Assembly: GCF_009363795.1 (NCBI RefSeq) | Contig: NZ_CP045420.1 | Coordinates: 1,097,001 to 1,161,000 of the forward strand | Length of the DNA: 64,000 bases | From: Palleronia sp. THAF1 | GTDB taxonomy: Bacteria; Pseudomonadota; Alphaproteobacteria; Rhodobacterales; Rhodobacteraceae | Reading direction: 5' to 3' | In this document: positions 55,165-64,000 of the stretch, piece by piece | How the letters are laid out: every line of letters begins with the position of its first letter | How positions within the stretch are numbered: position 1 is the stretch's first letter | Notes under the pieces: model-generated | Database searches by the model: none | The model's input: the letters and a program-made list of their open reading frames with translations, nothing else | What the model was told of the DNA's origin: nothing | Translations under genes and position numbers: made by a program

Positions 55165-55524
55165 ATGAGCGCCGAAGAGCAGATCAAGAAGACCGTGACC
55201 GGCAACGATGTTGTGCTGTTTATGAAAGGCACCAAGTCCATGCCGCAGTGTGGCTTTTCCAGCCGCGTGGCAGGGGTGCTGAACTTTATGGGCGTGGATT
55301 ATGCCGATGTGAACGTGCTTGAGGACGAGGACGTGCGTCAGGGCATCAAGGACTACTCCGACTGGCCCACGATCCCGCAGCTTTACGTGAAAGGCGAATT
55401 CGTCGGCGGCTGCGATATCATAACCGAGATGACGCTATCGGGCGAGTTGGACCAGATGTTCGAAAAAGAAGGCATCGCCTTCGACAAGGATGCCGCCAAC
55501 AAGATCCGGGAAGCCAACGGCTGA
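55165..55524 (+). CDS. grxD: Monothiol glutaredoxin (Grx4 type)
   Basis: A 119-residue monothiol glutaredoxin with the CGFS site (Cys29), VVLFMKGTKSMPQ, SDWPTIPQLYVKGEFVGGCDI. It carries [2Fe-2S] clusters shared with glutathione and BolA. ATG at 55165 follows AAGGATTAACGCG. Confidence 0.96.
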   Translation: MSAEEQIKKTVTGNDVVLFMKGTKSMPQCGFSSRVAGVLNFMGVDYADVNVLEDEDVRQGIKDYSDWPTIPQLYVKGEFVGGCDIITEMTLSGELDQMFEKEGIAFDKDAANKIREANG

Positions 55525-55567
55525 TCTAAGCCGCTTGCGACGCGGGCGTGTCGCACTGAGTTGAAGG

Positions 55568-55597
55568 AAGGGGACGCGATGATGCGTCCCCTTTTTA
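55568..55597 (+). terminator. Rho-independent terminator after grxD
   Basis: Perfect 10-base stem AAGGGGACGC/GCGTCCCCTT with a six-base loop followed by a T-run (55592-55596). It lies between grxD and the convergent zapA. Confidence 0.85.
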
Positions 55598-55600
55598 CGT

Positions 55601-56005
55601 TCAGCCCGTGGCGTCTTTCTGCGCGCGGGATTCCGTCTCGTCCGCGAGCGCCTCGGCCCGGTCGGCGAACTGCGCGAGTTGATCCAGCACGGCGTTGGGG
55701 ATCACGGGCACTTCGACTCGTTCGGTCTGCGCGGGCGCGCTGCGCAGATGAGCGATCGTGCGCTCCAGCTCTGCCACGCGGCTTTCGGCGACGCGCAGCT
55801 GTTCTTCGATCCCGGCAGTCTTGTCGGCCAGCATCAGGCCCGCCATCAACAGCATCCGCGTTTCTGGCATACGCCCGATCTGGGACAGAAGCGTCTGCGC
55901 CTCGGCGTCGATCAGGCTGGCGGCGGAGTGCAGGAAATGCTCCTCGCCGGGCTGGCAGGAAACTTCGTAAGAGCGTCCGCCGATGGTGATTTCTTCATCG
56001 GGCAT
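55601..56005 (-). CDS. zapA: Cell division protein ZapA
   Basis: A 134-residue ZapA: ITIGGRSYEVSCQPGEEHFL at the N-terminus, SLIDAEAQTLLSQIGRMPETRMLLMAGLMLAD, and a C-terminal coiled coil (EEQLRVAESRVAELERTIAHL). It bundles FtsZ filaments. It lies immediately downstream of the coiled-coil gene. Confidence 0.9.
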   Translation of the reverse strand: MPDEEITIGGRSYEVSCQPGEEHFLHSAASLIDAEAQTLLSQIGRMPETRMLLMAGLMLADKTAGIEEQLRVAESRVAELERTIAHLRSAPAQTERVEVPVIPNAVLDQLAQFADRAEALADETESRAQKDATG

Positions 56006-56503
56006 CTAGCGTCCCCCTTCGTCGGTGGCGTCGCCGATCATGGCCACGATGGCTTCCAGTTCGGCCCGGTCAGAGGCGCGCATGGCATGGAGCGCCTCGA
56101 TCTCTGTCGCCATTGCGGTGTTGATCAGATCGCTGTCACCCAAGCCTTCCTCATTGGCTGTGCGCAGCGCTTCGCAGGTGTCGCGCAAGGCCGTCAGCAT
56201 GGCCTTTAGGCGCACGCGGTCGGCTTCGATTTCTGCCAGCTGATCCTGCGCGGTTTGCAGGTCGCTTTCGACTTCGGCGATGCGGGCATCCGCACGTTCC
56301 CGGCTGGTTTTCAGCCGTTCCTGAAGCTGCGCGGTCACTTCGCGTTCCGACGCAAGCTCTGCCTCCAGCTCGGCGGGATCGGGGCCTTCGGGTTGGGGCG
56401 GAACCTCTGGTTCGGTCTGCAGCGGGCCCAGATCGGACAGGCCGCGCCCGATCCGTGTCAAAGCCGCGTCCAGCCGATCCTGAAGCGTGTTGATGTCTTG
56501 CAT
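56006..56503 (-). CDS. Coiled-coil protein linked to ZapA, unknown function
   Basis: A 165-residue acidic protein that is helical and coiled-coil over about residues 30-130 (AELASEREVTAQLQERLKT...QDQLAEIEADRVRLKAML). There is no membrane segment or enzyme motif. It ends exactly where zapA begins. Residues 1-12 (MQDINTLQDRLD) were chosen as the start because the upstream frame lacks a ribosome site. A cell-division or ZapA-partner role is inferred from position only. Confidence 0.75.
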   Translation of the reverse strand: MQDINTLQDRLDAALTRIGRGLSDLGPLQTEPEVPPQPEGPDPAELEAELASEREVTAQLQERLKTSRERADARIAEVESDLQTAQDQLAEIEADRVRLKAMLTALRDTCEALRTANEEGLGDSDLINTAMATEIEALHAMRASDRAELEAIVAMIGDATDEGGR

Positions 56504-56621
56504 GCGCTCGATCCGGTATCCTGCGGGCAGGGCAACATGATTCGCGCCCTTTGCGTCAGTAAATCGCAATCGGGCGCATAATTCAGCCCCTCGATTTACC
56601 AAGGGCCGTGCACGGCCTGCG

Positions 56622-56649
56622 TTGACCTTGGCCGGGGGGCTGGTATCAC
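56622..56649 (+). promoter_or_regulatory. Candidate tkt promoter
   Basis: TTGACC and TATCAC boxes, 16 bases apart, end 34 bases before the transketolase ATG in the 180-base divergent region. Confidence 0.4.
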
Positions 56650-56683
56650 GCCTTCAACGCATGTTTTCCGAAGGATTTGCCCC

Positions 56684-58699
56684 ATGGACATCGCCACCCT
56701 GCGCGAGCGCGACCCCGATCATTGGATGCGCTCTACCGCGATCCGCACCCTGACGCTGGACGCTGTGGCGGCCGCCAATTCGGGCCACTCCGGAATGCCC
56801 ATGGGCATGGCCGATATCGCGACGGTCCTGTGGTCCAAGCACCTGAAGTTCGACGCCAGTGCCCCCAATTGGGCCGACCGGGATCGCTTCGTCGTGTCGA
56901 ACGGTCATGGCTCTATGCTGCTCTATTCGCTGCTGTACCTGACCGGGTACGAGGATATGACGCTGCAACAGCTGCGCAATTTTCGTCAATGGGGCAGCAA
57001 GACGGCGGGCCACCCGGAAGCGGGCCACGCGGGCGGGATCGAGACGACGACCGGCCCGCTGGGGCAGGGTCTGGCAACCGCCGTGGGCATGGCTATTGCC
57101 GAGGAATCGCTGCGTGCGCGCTTCGGCAAAAAGGTCGTGGATCACCACACCTACGTCTTCGCCGGTGACGGCTGCTTAATGGAAGGCGTCAGCCATGAGG
57201 CCATCGCCATGGCCGGGCACCTGAAACTGTCGAACCTGATCGTCTTCTTCGACGACAACGGCATTTCCATCGACGGCGATATCTCCAAGACAGACAGCAC
57301 CGATCAGGTGAAGCGTTTCGACGCCTGCGGGTGGCATACGCAAGAAATTGACGGCCACGACGCCGATGCCATCGACGCCGCGATCGAAGCTGCGAAGAAG
57401 GCGGGCAAACCGTCGATGATCGCCTGCAAGACGCACATCGCTCTGGGCTCCAGTGCTCAGGATACGGGTAAGGGCCACGGCGCGTTGACCGACGCCACGC
57501 TGATGGCGGACACGCGCACGGCCTACGGCTGGAAGCATGAGGCCTTCCATATTCCGCCCGAGATCAAATCTTGGTGGGAAGAGGTTGGCGCGCGCGGTGC
57601 CGCCGAGCGTGAGGCCTGGAACGAACGGGTCGAGCAGCTGGGCGCTGGTAAGCGCAAGCAGTTCGATGCCGCGATGACGGGCGAGATGCCGAAGAAGCTG
57701 TCTTCGACCATCCGCGCGTTCAAGAAGCAGATGAGCGAGAGCGCCCCCAAACTGGCGACGCGAGCCTCGTCCGAGAAGACGCTGGAAGTGCTGAACCCCA
57801 TCGTGAAGGAAACGCTGGGCGGATCGGCGGACCTGACGGGTTCGAACAACACGTTGACGCCCGATCTGGGCATCTTCGACGCCGACAACCGTGACGGGCG
57901 GTACATCCACTACGGCATCCGAGAGCACGGCATGGCCGCGGCGATGAACGGCATGGCGCTGCACGGCGGCATCCGTCCCTACGGCGGCACGTTCTTCGTG
58001 TTTACCGACTACGCGCGTCCCGCCGTTCGCCTGTCGGCGCTGATGGGTGCGCCGGTGATCTACGTGATGACCCACGACTCCATCGGTCTGGGCGAAGACG
58101 GCCCGACGCACCAGCCGGTCGAGCATCTGGCGATGATGCGTGCCACGCCCAACGTGCAGGTGATCCGTCCCGCCGATACGATCGAGACGGCAGAGGCTTG
58201 GGAAGTCGCACTGAACACGACCCACGCGCCGACCTTCCTCGTCCTCACGCGCCAAGGCCTGCCGACTGTGCGCACCAAGCATCAGAACAAGAACATGGTT
58301 TCTCAGGGGGCGTATGTTCTGGCCGAGGCCGAGGGCAAGCGTCAGGCCGTTCTCATGGCGACCGGGTCCGAAGTGTCGCTGGCGATGGAGGCCAAGGCCA
58401 CGTTGGAAGCGGAAGGCATCGGTACGCGCGTCGTCTCTATGCCCTCGTTCGAGCTGTTCGCGCAGCAGGACGAAGCCTACCGCCGCCGGGTGCTGCCCGC
58501 CGGAGCCGTGCGCGTGGGCATCGAAGCCGCCGCGCGTCAGCCGTGGGACCGTTGGCTTCTGGGCGAGCGGGGCCGTGAGGCGAAGGCCGGTTTCGTCGGC
58601 ATGGACAGCTTCGGCGCGTCCGCACCTGCTGGAGAGCTGTTCAAGCAGTTCGGCATTACCGCGGACGCGGTGGTCAGCAAGGTGAAGTCCCTGCTGTAG
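56684..58699 (+). CDS. tkt: Transketolase
   Basis: A 671-residue thiamine-diphosphate enzyme: [21 protein letters not shown], the TPP motif [13 protein letters not shown]...DDNGISIDG, and the pyrimidine domain with [19 protein letters not shown] and [18 protein letters not shown]. It moves C2 units between sugar phosphates in the pentose-phosphate cycle. AAGGATTTGCCCC precedes the ATG. Confidence 0.97.
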   Translation: MDIATLRERDPDHWMRSTAIRTLTLDAVAAANSGHSGMPMGMADIATVLWSKHLKFDASAPNWADRDRFVVSNGHGSMLLYSLLYLTGYEDMTLQQLRNFRQWGSKTAGHPEAGHAGGIETTTGPLGQGLATAVGMAIAEESLRARFGKKVVDHHTYVFAGDGCLMEGVSHEAIAMAGHLKLSNLIVFFDDNGISIDGDISKTDSTDQVKRFDACGWHTQEIDGHDADAIDAAIEAAKKAGKPSMIACKTHIALGSSAQDTGKGHGALTDATLMADTRTAYGWKHEAFHIPPEIKSWWEEVGARGAAEREAWNERVEQLGAGKRKQFDAAMTGEMPKKLSSTIRAFKKQMSESAPKLATRASSEKTLEVLNPIVKETLGGSADLTGSNNTLTPDLGIFDADNRDGRYIHYGIREHGMAAAMNGMALHGGIRPYGGTFFVFTDYARPAVRLSALMGAPVIYVMTHDSIGLGEDGPTHQPVEHLAMMRATPNVQVIRPADTIETAEAWEVALNTTHAPTFLVLTRQGLPTVRTKHQNKNMVSQGAYVLAEAEGKRQAVLMATGSEVSLAMEAKATLEAEGIGTRVVSMPSFELFAQQDEAYRRRVLPAGAVRVGIEAAARQPWDRWLLGERGREAKAGFVGMDSFGASAPAGELFKQFGITADAVVSKVKSLL

Positions 58700-58755
58700 C
58701 AAGCGCTATGCCGGGCCGCGATAGCGGTCCGGTGAGTATCTTAGACAAGATGAAG

Positions 58756-58789
58756 ACGGGGGCGGGGGAGAACTCCCGCGCCCGTTTTT
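58756..58789 (+). terminator. Terminator after tkt
   Basis: An imperfect 11-pair stem (58756-58766 with 58775-58785, one mismatch) is followed by T5, between tkt and the convergent metallopeptidase gene. Confidence 0.6.
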
Positions 58790-59748
58790 CATATGCGCCG
58801 CATGTGGCCGTGGGCGAAGGACAGCTTTTCCCGCACAGGTCCCGTCAGCACGAAGGGATACAGGTCCGGAAGATCCATAGCACGGTTCACGTGGTTGGCG
58901 CGGATCGAGACATCGACGGCAAGGCCAAGCAGGCGGTGGGGATCGCTCTCTTGATAGGCATCATAGCCGGGCGCGTAGCCATCGGGGATCGACAGTTGCG
59001 CCGCCGCCGCGCTGTCGAGCAGGTCGGTCAGGTGCAGAAGATGGGCGATGGTCTCGGCCCAATCTTCGTGCGGGTGGGCGGTCGCGTAGCTGGTGACGTG
59101 GCTTTCGCTGGCGGGTGAGGGCGCGGCATAGTGCTTCTTCAAAGCCTCTCCGTAGTCGGCGCGTTCGTCGCCGAATAGGTCGCGGAAACCAGCCAGGAAT
59201 TCGGCATCTTCGGACAGACGCAGATGCAGGAAATGCGCCATCTCGTGGCGCATGTGGCCCAGCATCGTGCGGTAAAGCTCTCCCATGTTGTCGCGGCGGC
59301 GCGTCCGCTCGGCCTCTGACGCCTCAGACACGTTGATGGTGATCAGGCCAGAGGCGTGACCCATCACGACCTTCGCGTTGCCAAGGGACGTATGCTCGGA
59401 CAGCATCCGAAACGAAGGGCGGTCACCGGGGTCAGAGGGGCCGAACCAGCCCCAGCGCGCCAATCCCGCCAGCATCCAGCGTTTGGCCGCCTCTGTCTGG
59501 ATCCAAAGCTGCAGGTTTTCGTCCGAGCCAAGGTCGGGCACCGTGCGCGTCATCGCGCAGGACCGGCACCAGCCGTCGGCACTCTCGGCCATCCAGTTGC
59601 AGGAGATACGTTCGCGGTTGCGGCACGGCGTGGCGTCGGTGCGCATAGCCTGCGCGTCGGGATCGAATTGCACGGGCTGACCGCAGCGGCAGGCGGTGTT
59701 GTGCAGGTAGAGCGGGCGGTCGCAGGCGGGGCAGCGGAAGACTTGCAT
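58789..59748 (-). CDS. Zinc-ribbon metallopeptidase-like protein
   Basis: A 319-residue protein of the DUF2248/PF15887 type. The N-terminal zinc ribbon has FRCPACDRPLYLHNTACRCGQPV and a further Cys pair (CRSCAMTR). The catalytic HExxH motif is HEMAH in MRHEMAHFLHLRL, with a downstream Glu in HEDWAETIAHLLH. Likely a cytosolic zinc protease; substrate unknown. A GTG at 59757 is an alternative start. Confidence 0.85.
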   Translation of the reverse strand: MQVFRCPACDRPLYLHNTACRCGQPVQFDPDAQAMRTDATPCRNRERISCNWMAESADGWCRSCAMTRTVPDLGSDENLQLWIQTEAAKRWMLAGLARWGWFGPSDPGDRPSFRMLSEHTSLGNAKVVMGHASGLITINVSEASEAERTRRRDNMGELYRTMLGHMRHEMAHFLHLRLSEDAEFLAGFRDLFGDERADYGEALKKHYAAPSPASESHVTSYATAHPHEDWAETIAHLLHLTDLLDSAAAAQLSIPDGYAPGYDAYQESDPHRLLGLAVDVSIRANHVNRAMDLPDLYPFVLTGPVREKLSFAHGHMRRI

Positions 59749-59802
59749 GATACTCACGATAAGCAGGCCATGGGAAACCCGCTACGCCCAGTCAGGTTCC
59801 GC

Positions 59803-60606
59803 CTAGTCTTGCTGCGGACGGATGCGCGGGCCGGACTTGTCGGCAAAGGCGGCCAGTCGCGCACGGGCGTCCGGCTGCGTGTTCACGACACCTGCGACGC
59901 AAGCCTCTGCATAAGCCGCGTCCAGCGCGCTCATGTTGCTCATGTGGCTGACGGCAGAGCAGATGGCGAAGTTGGTCAGCGGCAGATTCTCGGCGATCTT
60001 GTGGGCCAGGTCCATGGCATGGGCGCGGCTGTCGTCGGCGAGGTACTGCGCAAGGCCAAGGTCGATCGCCTCTTGCCCCTGATAGACGCGGCCGGTCAGC
60101 ATCATGTCGATCATGCGCGCCTTGCCGACCAGATCGGTGACGCGGATCGTGGCGCCGCCGCCGGTGAACAGGCCGCGCTGGCCTTCGGGCAGGGCGAAGT
60201 AGGTGGATTGGTCCGCAACGCGGATGTGCGCGGCACTGGCCAGTTCCAATCCGCCGCCCACGACAGCGCCGGTCAGCGCGCAGATAACCGGGACGCCACC
60301 GTATTCCATTTTGTTGAACGCTTCGTGCCAGCGCAGGCAGACCTGCCAGAACTCTGCCGGGGAACGGTCTGCCTTGTGATGCTCGACCAGATCGAGCCCT
60401 GCGCAGAAGTGATCCCCGGCGCCCGACAGCACGACAGCGCGCGCGTCTTCCCGTGGAGCGGCAGTGAAGAGGTCGATCAGCGCGTCGACCGTGTCGAGGT
60501 TCAGAGCATTGCGCTTTTCGGGACGCGACAGGACCACATCCCAGATGCCGTCGTCGGTGACGGTGACGGAGAGGTTGGTGAAGCGGTGGGAATCGGCTGT
60601 GGTCAT
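59803..60606 (-). CDS. Enoyl-CoA hydratase/isomerase family protein
   Basis: A 267-residue crotonase: [35 protein letters not shown] (oxyanion hole), [20 protein letters not shown] and [20 protein letters not shown]. Both usual glutamates are present. Typical reaction is hydration or isomerisation of an unsaturated acyl-CoA; the substrate is not set by sequence. A strong AGGGAGGACA precedes the ATG. Confidence 0.88.
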   Translation of the reverse strand: MTTADSHRFTNLSVTVTDDGIWDVVLSRPEKRNALNLDTVDALIDLFTAAPREDARAVVLSGAGDHFCAGLDLVEHHKADRSPAEFWQVCLRWHEAFNKMEYGGVPVICALTGAVVGGGLELASAAHIRVADQSTYFALPEGQRGLFTGGGATIRVTDLVGKARMIDMMLTGRVYQGQEAIDLGLAQYLADDSRAHAMDLAHKIAENLPLTNFAICSAVSHMSNMSALDAAYAEACVAGVVNTQPDARARLAAFADKSGPRIRPQQD

Positions 60607-60665
60607 CGTGTCCTCCCTGACGGTCCGGCGCACCCTGCGGCACGCCGAAGCGTTTGCAAAGAGGG

Positions 60666-62828
60666 TCAGCCCAGAGATTTTTCGAAGCTGGTGCGGTAGA
60701 TGTCGAACAGCTCTTCGGCGGGGGCGCTTGCGGTGCCCAGCGTGATTTCATCGCCGCCGAACTTGCCGACGAGCGCGACGGTGAGGCCCGCATTGTTGGC
60801 CTGCAGCATAAGGAATTCGCACAGGTCGAATCGGCAAGCGATCAGGTAGCGTCCCTGGTCTTCGCCGAACAGGCTGGCGGTTTTCTTCTTGCGGTCGATG
60901 CAGACGCCGATTCCGGCGGCTTCCGCCATCTCGAAAGCGGCCAGCGCCAAGCCGCCGTCGGACAGGTCGGTACAGGCGCTTAGATGCTCGGCGTGTTCCA
61001 GGATGAACGCACCGTTCTTGCGTTCGACCTCCAGATCGACGGGCGGCGGGGTTCCCTCATCGCGGTCGAAGACCACCGATAGCAGTGCGGAGCGGCCCAG
61101 ATGCCCCTTGGTGGCACCGATCACCAGCGCGATATCACCGGGCTGGGCGGTGCCGGTGATGGCGTTGTTCAGGTCGTCGATCAAGCCGACCGCGCCGATG
61201 GTGGGAGTGGGCAGGATGCCGGTGCCGTCGGTCTCGTTGTACAGAGACACGTTGCCGGAGACGATAGGCATGTCGAGCGCGGCGCAGGCCTGACCGATGC
61301 CGTTTATCGCGCCGACGATCTGGCCCATGATCCGGGGCTTTTCGGGATTGCCGAAGTTCAGATTGTCGGTCGTGGCAAGGGGACGCGCGCCGACGGATAC
61401 GAGGTTGCGATAGGCTTCCGCGACCGCTTGCTTGCCGCCCTCGACGGGGTCGGCGAAAACGTAGCGGGGGGTCACGTCGGACGTAAAGGCCAGCGCCTTG
61501 TCGGTGCCGTGAACCCGCACGATGCCCGCACCTGCGCCGGGGGCGCGGACGGTGTCGGCCATGACTTGGCTGTCGTATTGTTCATAGACCCACTTCTTCG
61601 ACGCGTAAGCAGGGTGAGAGATCAGGGCCTTCAGCCCCTCGATCGGGTTCATCCGTGGCGCGTTTTCCAGCGGCGCGGGGGCGGGGGTCGGCTCCCACGG
61701 GCGGTCGTATTCGGGGGCGGCGCCGGACAAGGTAGAGAGCGGCAGGTTCGCCACCTCTTCGCCCTTGTGCATTACGATGAAGCGGTCTTCCGCAATGGTC
61801 TCGCCCACGATGGCGAAGTCCAGGTCCCACTTGTCGAACACGGCGCGGGCCTCGGTCTCTTTCGACGGGTCCAGCACCATCAGCATGCGCTCTTGCGACT
61901 CGGACAGCATCATCTCGTAGGCGGTCATGTTGGTTTCGCGCTGGGGCACGTCATCCAGCGTCAGTTTCACGCCCAGCCCGCCCTTGTCGCCCATTTCGAC
62001 GGCGGAACATGTCAGACCAGCGGCCCCCATGTCCTGGATCGCGATGACAGCGCCGGTTTGCATCAGTTCCAGACAGGCTTCCATCAGACGCTTTTCGGTG
62101 AACGGGTCGCCGACCTGAACGGTGGGGCGTTTGTCCTCGATGGTGTCGTCGAATTCGGCGCTGGCCATGGTGGCACCGCCGACGCCGTCGCGGCCGGTTT
62201 TCGCGCCCAGATAGACGACCGGGCGACCGACGCCAGAAGCTGCCGAGTAGAAGATATTGTCGGCGTCGGCCAAGCCCGCCGCGAAGGCGTTCACAAGGCA
62301 GTTGCCGTTGTAGGACGGGTCGAACCGCACTTCGCCGCCGACGGTCGGTACGCCGAAGGAATTGCCGTAGCCGCCAACGCCGGCCACGACGCCGTGGACC
62401 AGCTGGCGCGTCTTGGCATGGTCAACGTCACCGAAGGACAGCGCGTTCATCGCCGCGATAGGGCGCGCCCCCATGGTGAACACATCGCGCAGGATGCCGC
62501 CCACGCCTGTGGCAGCGCCCTGGTAGGGTTCGATGTACGACGGGTGGTTGTGGCTTTCCATCTTGAAGACCACGGCCTGACCGTCGCCGATATCCACCAC
62601 GCCCGCGTTCTCTCCGGGGCCGCAGATCACTTGCGGGCCGGTCGTGGGCAGGGTGCGCAGCCACTTCTTCGATGACTTGTAAGAGCAATGCTCGTTCCAC
62701 ATCGCCGAGAAAATGCCCAGTTCGGTAAAGCTTGGGGTCCGCCCGATGATATCGAGGATGCGCTGGTATTCGTCAGGCTTCAGGCCGTGCGCATCAATGA
62801 GTTCGGGCGTGATCTGCGGCTGTGTCAT
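60666..62828 (-). CDS. purL: Phosphoribosylformylglycinamidine synthase II
   Basis: A 720-residue small-type PurL (without glutaminase domain, so it needs PurQ and PurS): [62 protein letters not shown] and [14 protein letters not shown]. It performs step four of purine synthesis, before PurM. The gene stands alone here. Confidence 0.97.
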   Translation of the reverse strand: MTQPQITPELIDAHGLKPDEYQRILDIIGRTPSFTELGIFSAMWNEHCSYKSSKKWLRTLPTTGPQVICGPGENAGVVDIGDGQAVVFKMESHNHPSYIEPYQGAATGVGGILRDVFTMGARPIAAMNALSFGDVDHAKTRQLVHGVVAGVGGYGNSFGVPTVGGEVRFDPSYNGNCLVNAFAAGLADADNIFYSAASGVGRPVVYLGAKTGRDGVGGATMASAEFDDTIEDKRPTVQVGDPFTEKRLMEACLELMQTGAVIAIQDMGAAGLTCSAVEMGDKGGLGVKLTLDDVPQRETNMTAYEMMLSESQERMLMVLDPSKETEARAVFDKWDLDFAIVGETIAEDRFIVMHKGEEVANLPLSTLSGAAPEYDRPWEPTPAPAPLENAPRMNPIEGLKALISHPAYASKKWVYEQYDSQVMADTVRAPGAGAGIVRVHGTDKALAFTSDVTPRYVFADPVEGGKQAVAEAYRNLVSVGARPLATTDNLNFGNPEKPRIMGQIVGAINGIGQACAALDMPIVSGNVSLYNETDGTGILPTPTIGAVGLIDDLNNAITGTAQPGDIALVIGATKGHLGRSALLSVVFDRDEGTPPPVDLEVERKNGAFILEHAEHLSACTDLSDGGLALAAFEMAEAAGIGVCIDRKKKTASLFGEDQGRYLIACRFDLCEFLMLQANNAGLTVALVGKFGGDEITLGTASAPAEELFDIYRTSFEKSLG

Positions 62829-62890
62829 GTCGGTCCCCCGTCCGGTTGGGCGGCGTCATACGGTATCGCTGGCACGCGTGGAAGGGGCAG

Positions 62891-63457
62891 TCAGCCGGGG
62901 CGCGCGGCGGCGCGTTCTTCGCGCGTCAGAACTGTTGGCGTCGCGATGGGTGAGCCGTCGGGTGTCACGAAAGGCGATCGGCGATGCGCGCCCGCGATCC
63001 GTCCCAGAAGGGCGCGGCGTAGAACGCCAAGCCCGGCCCGGGCCATACCATACGTTTCCACGGGCCTTTTGGCGGACTCGGTAAAGGCGCGGGCGGTGAC
63101 CTTGCCGAAGTCTTGTGTCTCTGGCGGCAGAACGAGTCCGACGAACGGAATGCCTGGTCGGGGCAGTGTATTGGCCACCGGCGTGCGGCAGCAGGTCGTA
63201 TACCAGCGCATCAGTGCCTTCGGGGACAGGCGCAGGCAGCCAAGGTTTTCGGTACCCTTCAGGAAAGTCACATGGTCCGGCAGTGTCTGCAGGAGATGGG
63301 TGCCGCCTGCGGGATCGGTCGGCACTTGATCAGGTGAGAGATGGGTGGCGAAGGTCTGGCAGTCCGCGCAATGACAAACCACGTGCGTGCCTCCGGCGGT
63401 ATTGATCACCCACTCCGTTTCACCGCATCGGCAGGTCAGCGTCCGGTCATCGGTCAT
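62891..63457 (-). CDS. GFA-like zinc protein (DUF6151 type)
   Basis: A 188-residue protein with the three Cys clusters of the glutathione-dependent formaldehyde-activating fold: LTCRCGETEW, VVCHCADCQTFATHL and WYTTCCRTPVANTL. True GFA activity is doubtful for this branch; the reaction is unknown. ATG at 63457 starts MTDDRTLTCRCG and was preferred over longer upstream starts that overlap the terminator. Confidence 0.8.
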   Translation of the reverse strand: MTDDRTLTCRCGETEWVINTAGGTHVVCHCADCQTFATHLSPDQVPTDPAGGTHLLQTLPDHVTFLKGTENLGCLRLSPKALMRWYTTCCRTPVANTLPRPGIPFVGLVLPPETQDFGKVTARAFTESAKRPVETYGMARAGLGVLRRALLGRIAGAHRRSPFVTPDGSPIATPTVLTREERAAARPG

Positions 63458-63508
63458 GCGCGCATCCGTTGTTTTCAGGATCATATCACGCCTGCAGACG
63501 TGCGAATG

Positions 63509-63537
63509 AAAAAAAGGCCGGGCACAAAGGCCCGGCC
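63509..63537 (-). terminator. Terminator after the LysR gene (minus strand)
   Basis: Perfect 8-base stem GGCCGGGC/GCCCGGCC with a six-base loop, flanked by A7 on the plus strand, that is T7 on the minus strand. It lies 112 bases beyond the end of the LysR gene. Confidence 0.8.
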
Positions 63538-63648
63538 AGTCCAACAGGGAGGTAAAGCGACGGACGCATGTCAACGCCGCTTCACGATCGACTTAGTGCT
63601 CGAATATCGGGCATTCAATAAAGATCGCGGCGCGACAGCGCACACCCG

Positions 63649-64000
63649 CTATGCGCCCTGTGCAACCCTCTGGCTTTCAACGGCGCTGATGCTTTTCGCC
63701 GTTTCCGACAGTTCGCGCAGCACGAAGTCGCGGAAGGCGGCGATGCGTTGGGAGTGACGCAATTCCTCGGGGTAGGCGAGGTAGACGGGGATCTGTGCGG
63801 ATTCCACGTCAGGCAAGACGCGTTCCATCGTGGGCGTGTCTGCGACAAGGTAGTCGGGCAGTACGCCGATCCCCAGCCCCGATTTCACGCCCTGCAGCAC
63901 ACCGAAGTAGTTATTCACCGTCAGGGTTGACGGAATGCCGACCGACAGCAGGCTTTCGATCAGAGACTGTCCCGATGACACCTGATGCGCCGTCACCGCC
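63649..64000 (-). CDS. LysR-family regulator, C-terminal part (partial)
   Basis: The last 116 codons of a LysR regulator run off the right edge. They show the effector-domain pattern TVNNYFGVLQGVKSGLGIGVLPDYLVAD and a closing helix (HSQRIAAFRDFVLRELSET). The DNA-binding domain is outside the window, so neither ligand nor target can be named. Confidence 0.85.
   Translation of the reverse strand, partial: AVTAHQVSSGQSLIESLLSVGIPSTLTVNNYFGVLQGVKSGLGIGVLPDYLVADTPTMERVLPDVESAQIPVYLAYPEELRHSQRIAAFRDFVLRELSETAKSISAVESQRVAQGA

Noticed and set aside
56504-56683. Possible 6S RNA, because this RNA often lies beside zapA
   Set aside because: The region does not show a long rod-like hairpin with a central bubble, and it is better explained as the tkt promoter region.
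61101-62675. A 524-codon open frame antisense to purL
   Set aside because: No recognisable domain; purL is complete on the other strand.
1-64000. CRISPR arrays, prophage, conjugation or toxin-antitoxin genes
   Set aside because: No regularly spaced repeats and no phage, relaxase or toxin motifs were seen on reading both strands.

Overview
The window is typical alphaproteobacterial, high-GC DNA, most likely from the roseobacter/Rhodobacteraceae group. Support comes from gene order (purM-purN-rnd; argS-SPOR-nagZ-scpA-scpB; rpmF-plsX-fabH-ihfA-merR; zapA divergent from tkt), from a periplasmic-binding-protein urea importer of the urt type, and from protein sequences that read like roseobacter homologues. 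No phage, plasmid functions or CRISPR array were seen. Family names rest on motifs and remembered family sequences; no database search was run.

Layout. 1-2256: the end of a znuA-like gene, then a scar region holding a frameshifted hemN, a broken universal stress gene and an in-frame fusion of the 3' ends of ccoI and ccoS. This looks like the deleted cbb3 oxidase/fnrL locus. 2257-7330: a TetR-controlled RND efflux operon with its operator. 7485-13862: KDG kinase, an OxyR-like regulator and a sulfide-oxidation operon (DUF442-SQR fusion, SulP permease, ETHE1-type persulfide dioxygenase). 14031-19208: a sugar-acid operon (frameshifted GntR regulator, lactonase, uronate dehydrogenase, IlvD/Edd dehydratase, RraA-like protein). 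19209-32121: a block bracketed by remnants of an IS3-family and an IS5-family element. It holds an alternative aa3-type oxidase operon (subunit II with haem c, fused subunit I/III, a small membrane protein, CtaG-like protein, three-haem cytochrome c) and divergently the urtABCDE urea importer.

32576-49310 is mostly core genome: two tRNAs, purine synthesis (purM, purN), rnd, argS, cell-wall and chromosome genes (SPOR, nagZ, scpA, scpB), a fasciclin protein, an iodotyrosine-deiodinase-like nitroreductase, HNH and FAH proteins, rpmF-plsX-fabH, ihfA, a MerR regulator and dcd. 49397-53217 is the zwf-pgl-pgi sugar-phosphate operon. 53233-64000 holds a Hint-domain protein, bolA and grxD (iron-sulfur and redox), zapA with a coiled-coil partner, tkt, a metallopeptidase, a crotonase, purL, a GFA-like zinc protein and a truncated LysR gene.

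How it fits together: the organism appears to have lost its high-affinity microaerobic oxidase here while keeping an unusual aa3-type oxidase whose K-channel lysine is replaced. The sulfide operon would detoxify or use H2S and feed electrons to quinone. The 14-19 kb operon suggests oxidation of hexuronates to aldarates, with a downstream route that is not the textbook one. Several genes carry single-base frameshifts next to short homopolymers, so some may be sequencing errors; the cbb3 scar cannot be explained that way.
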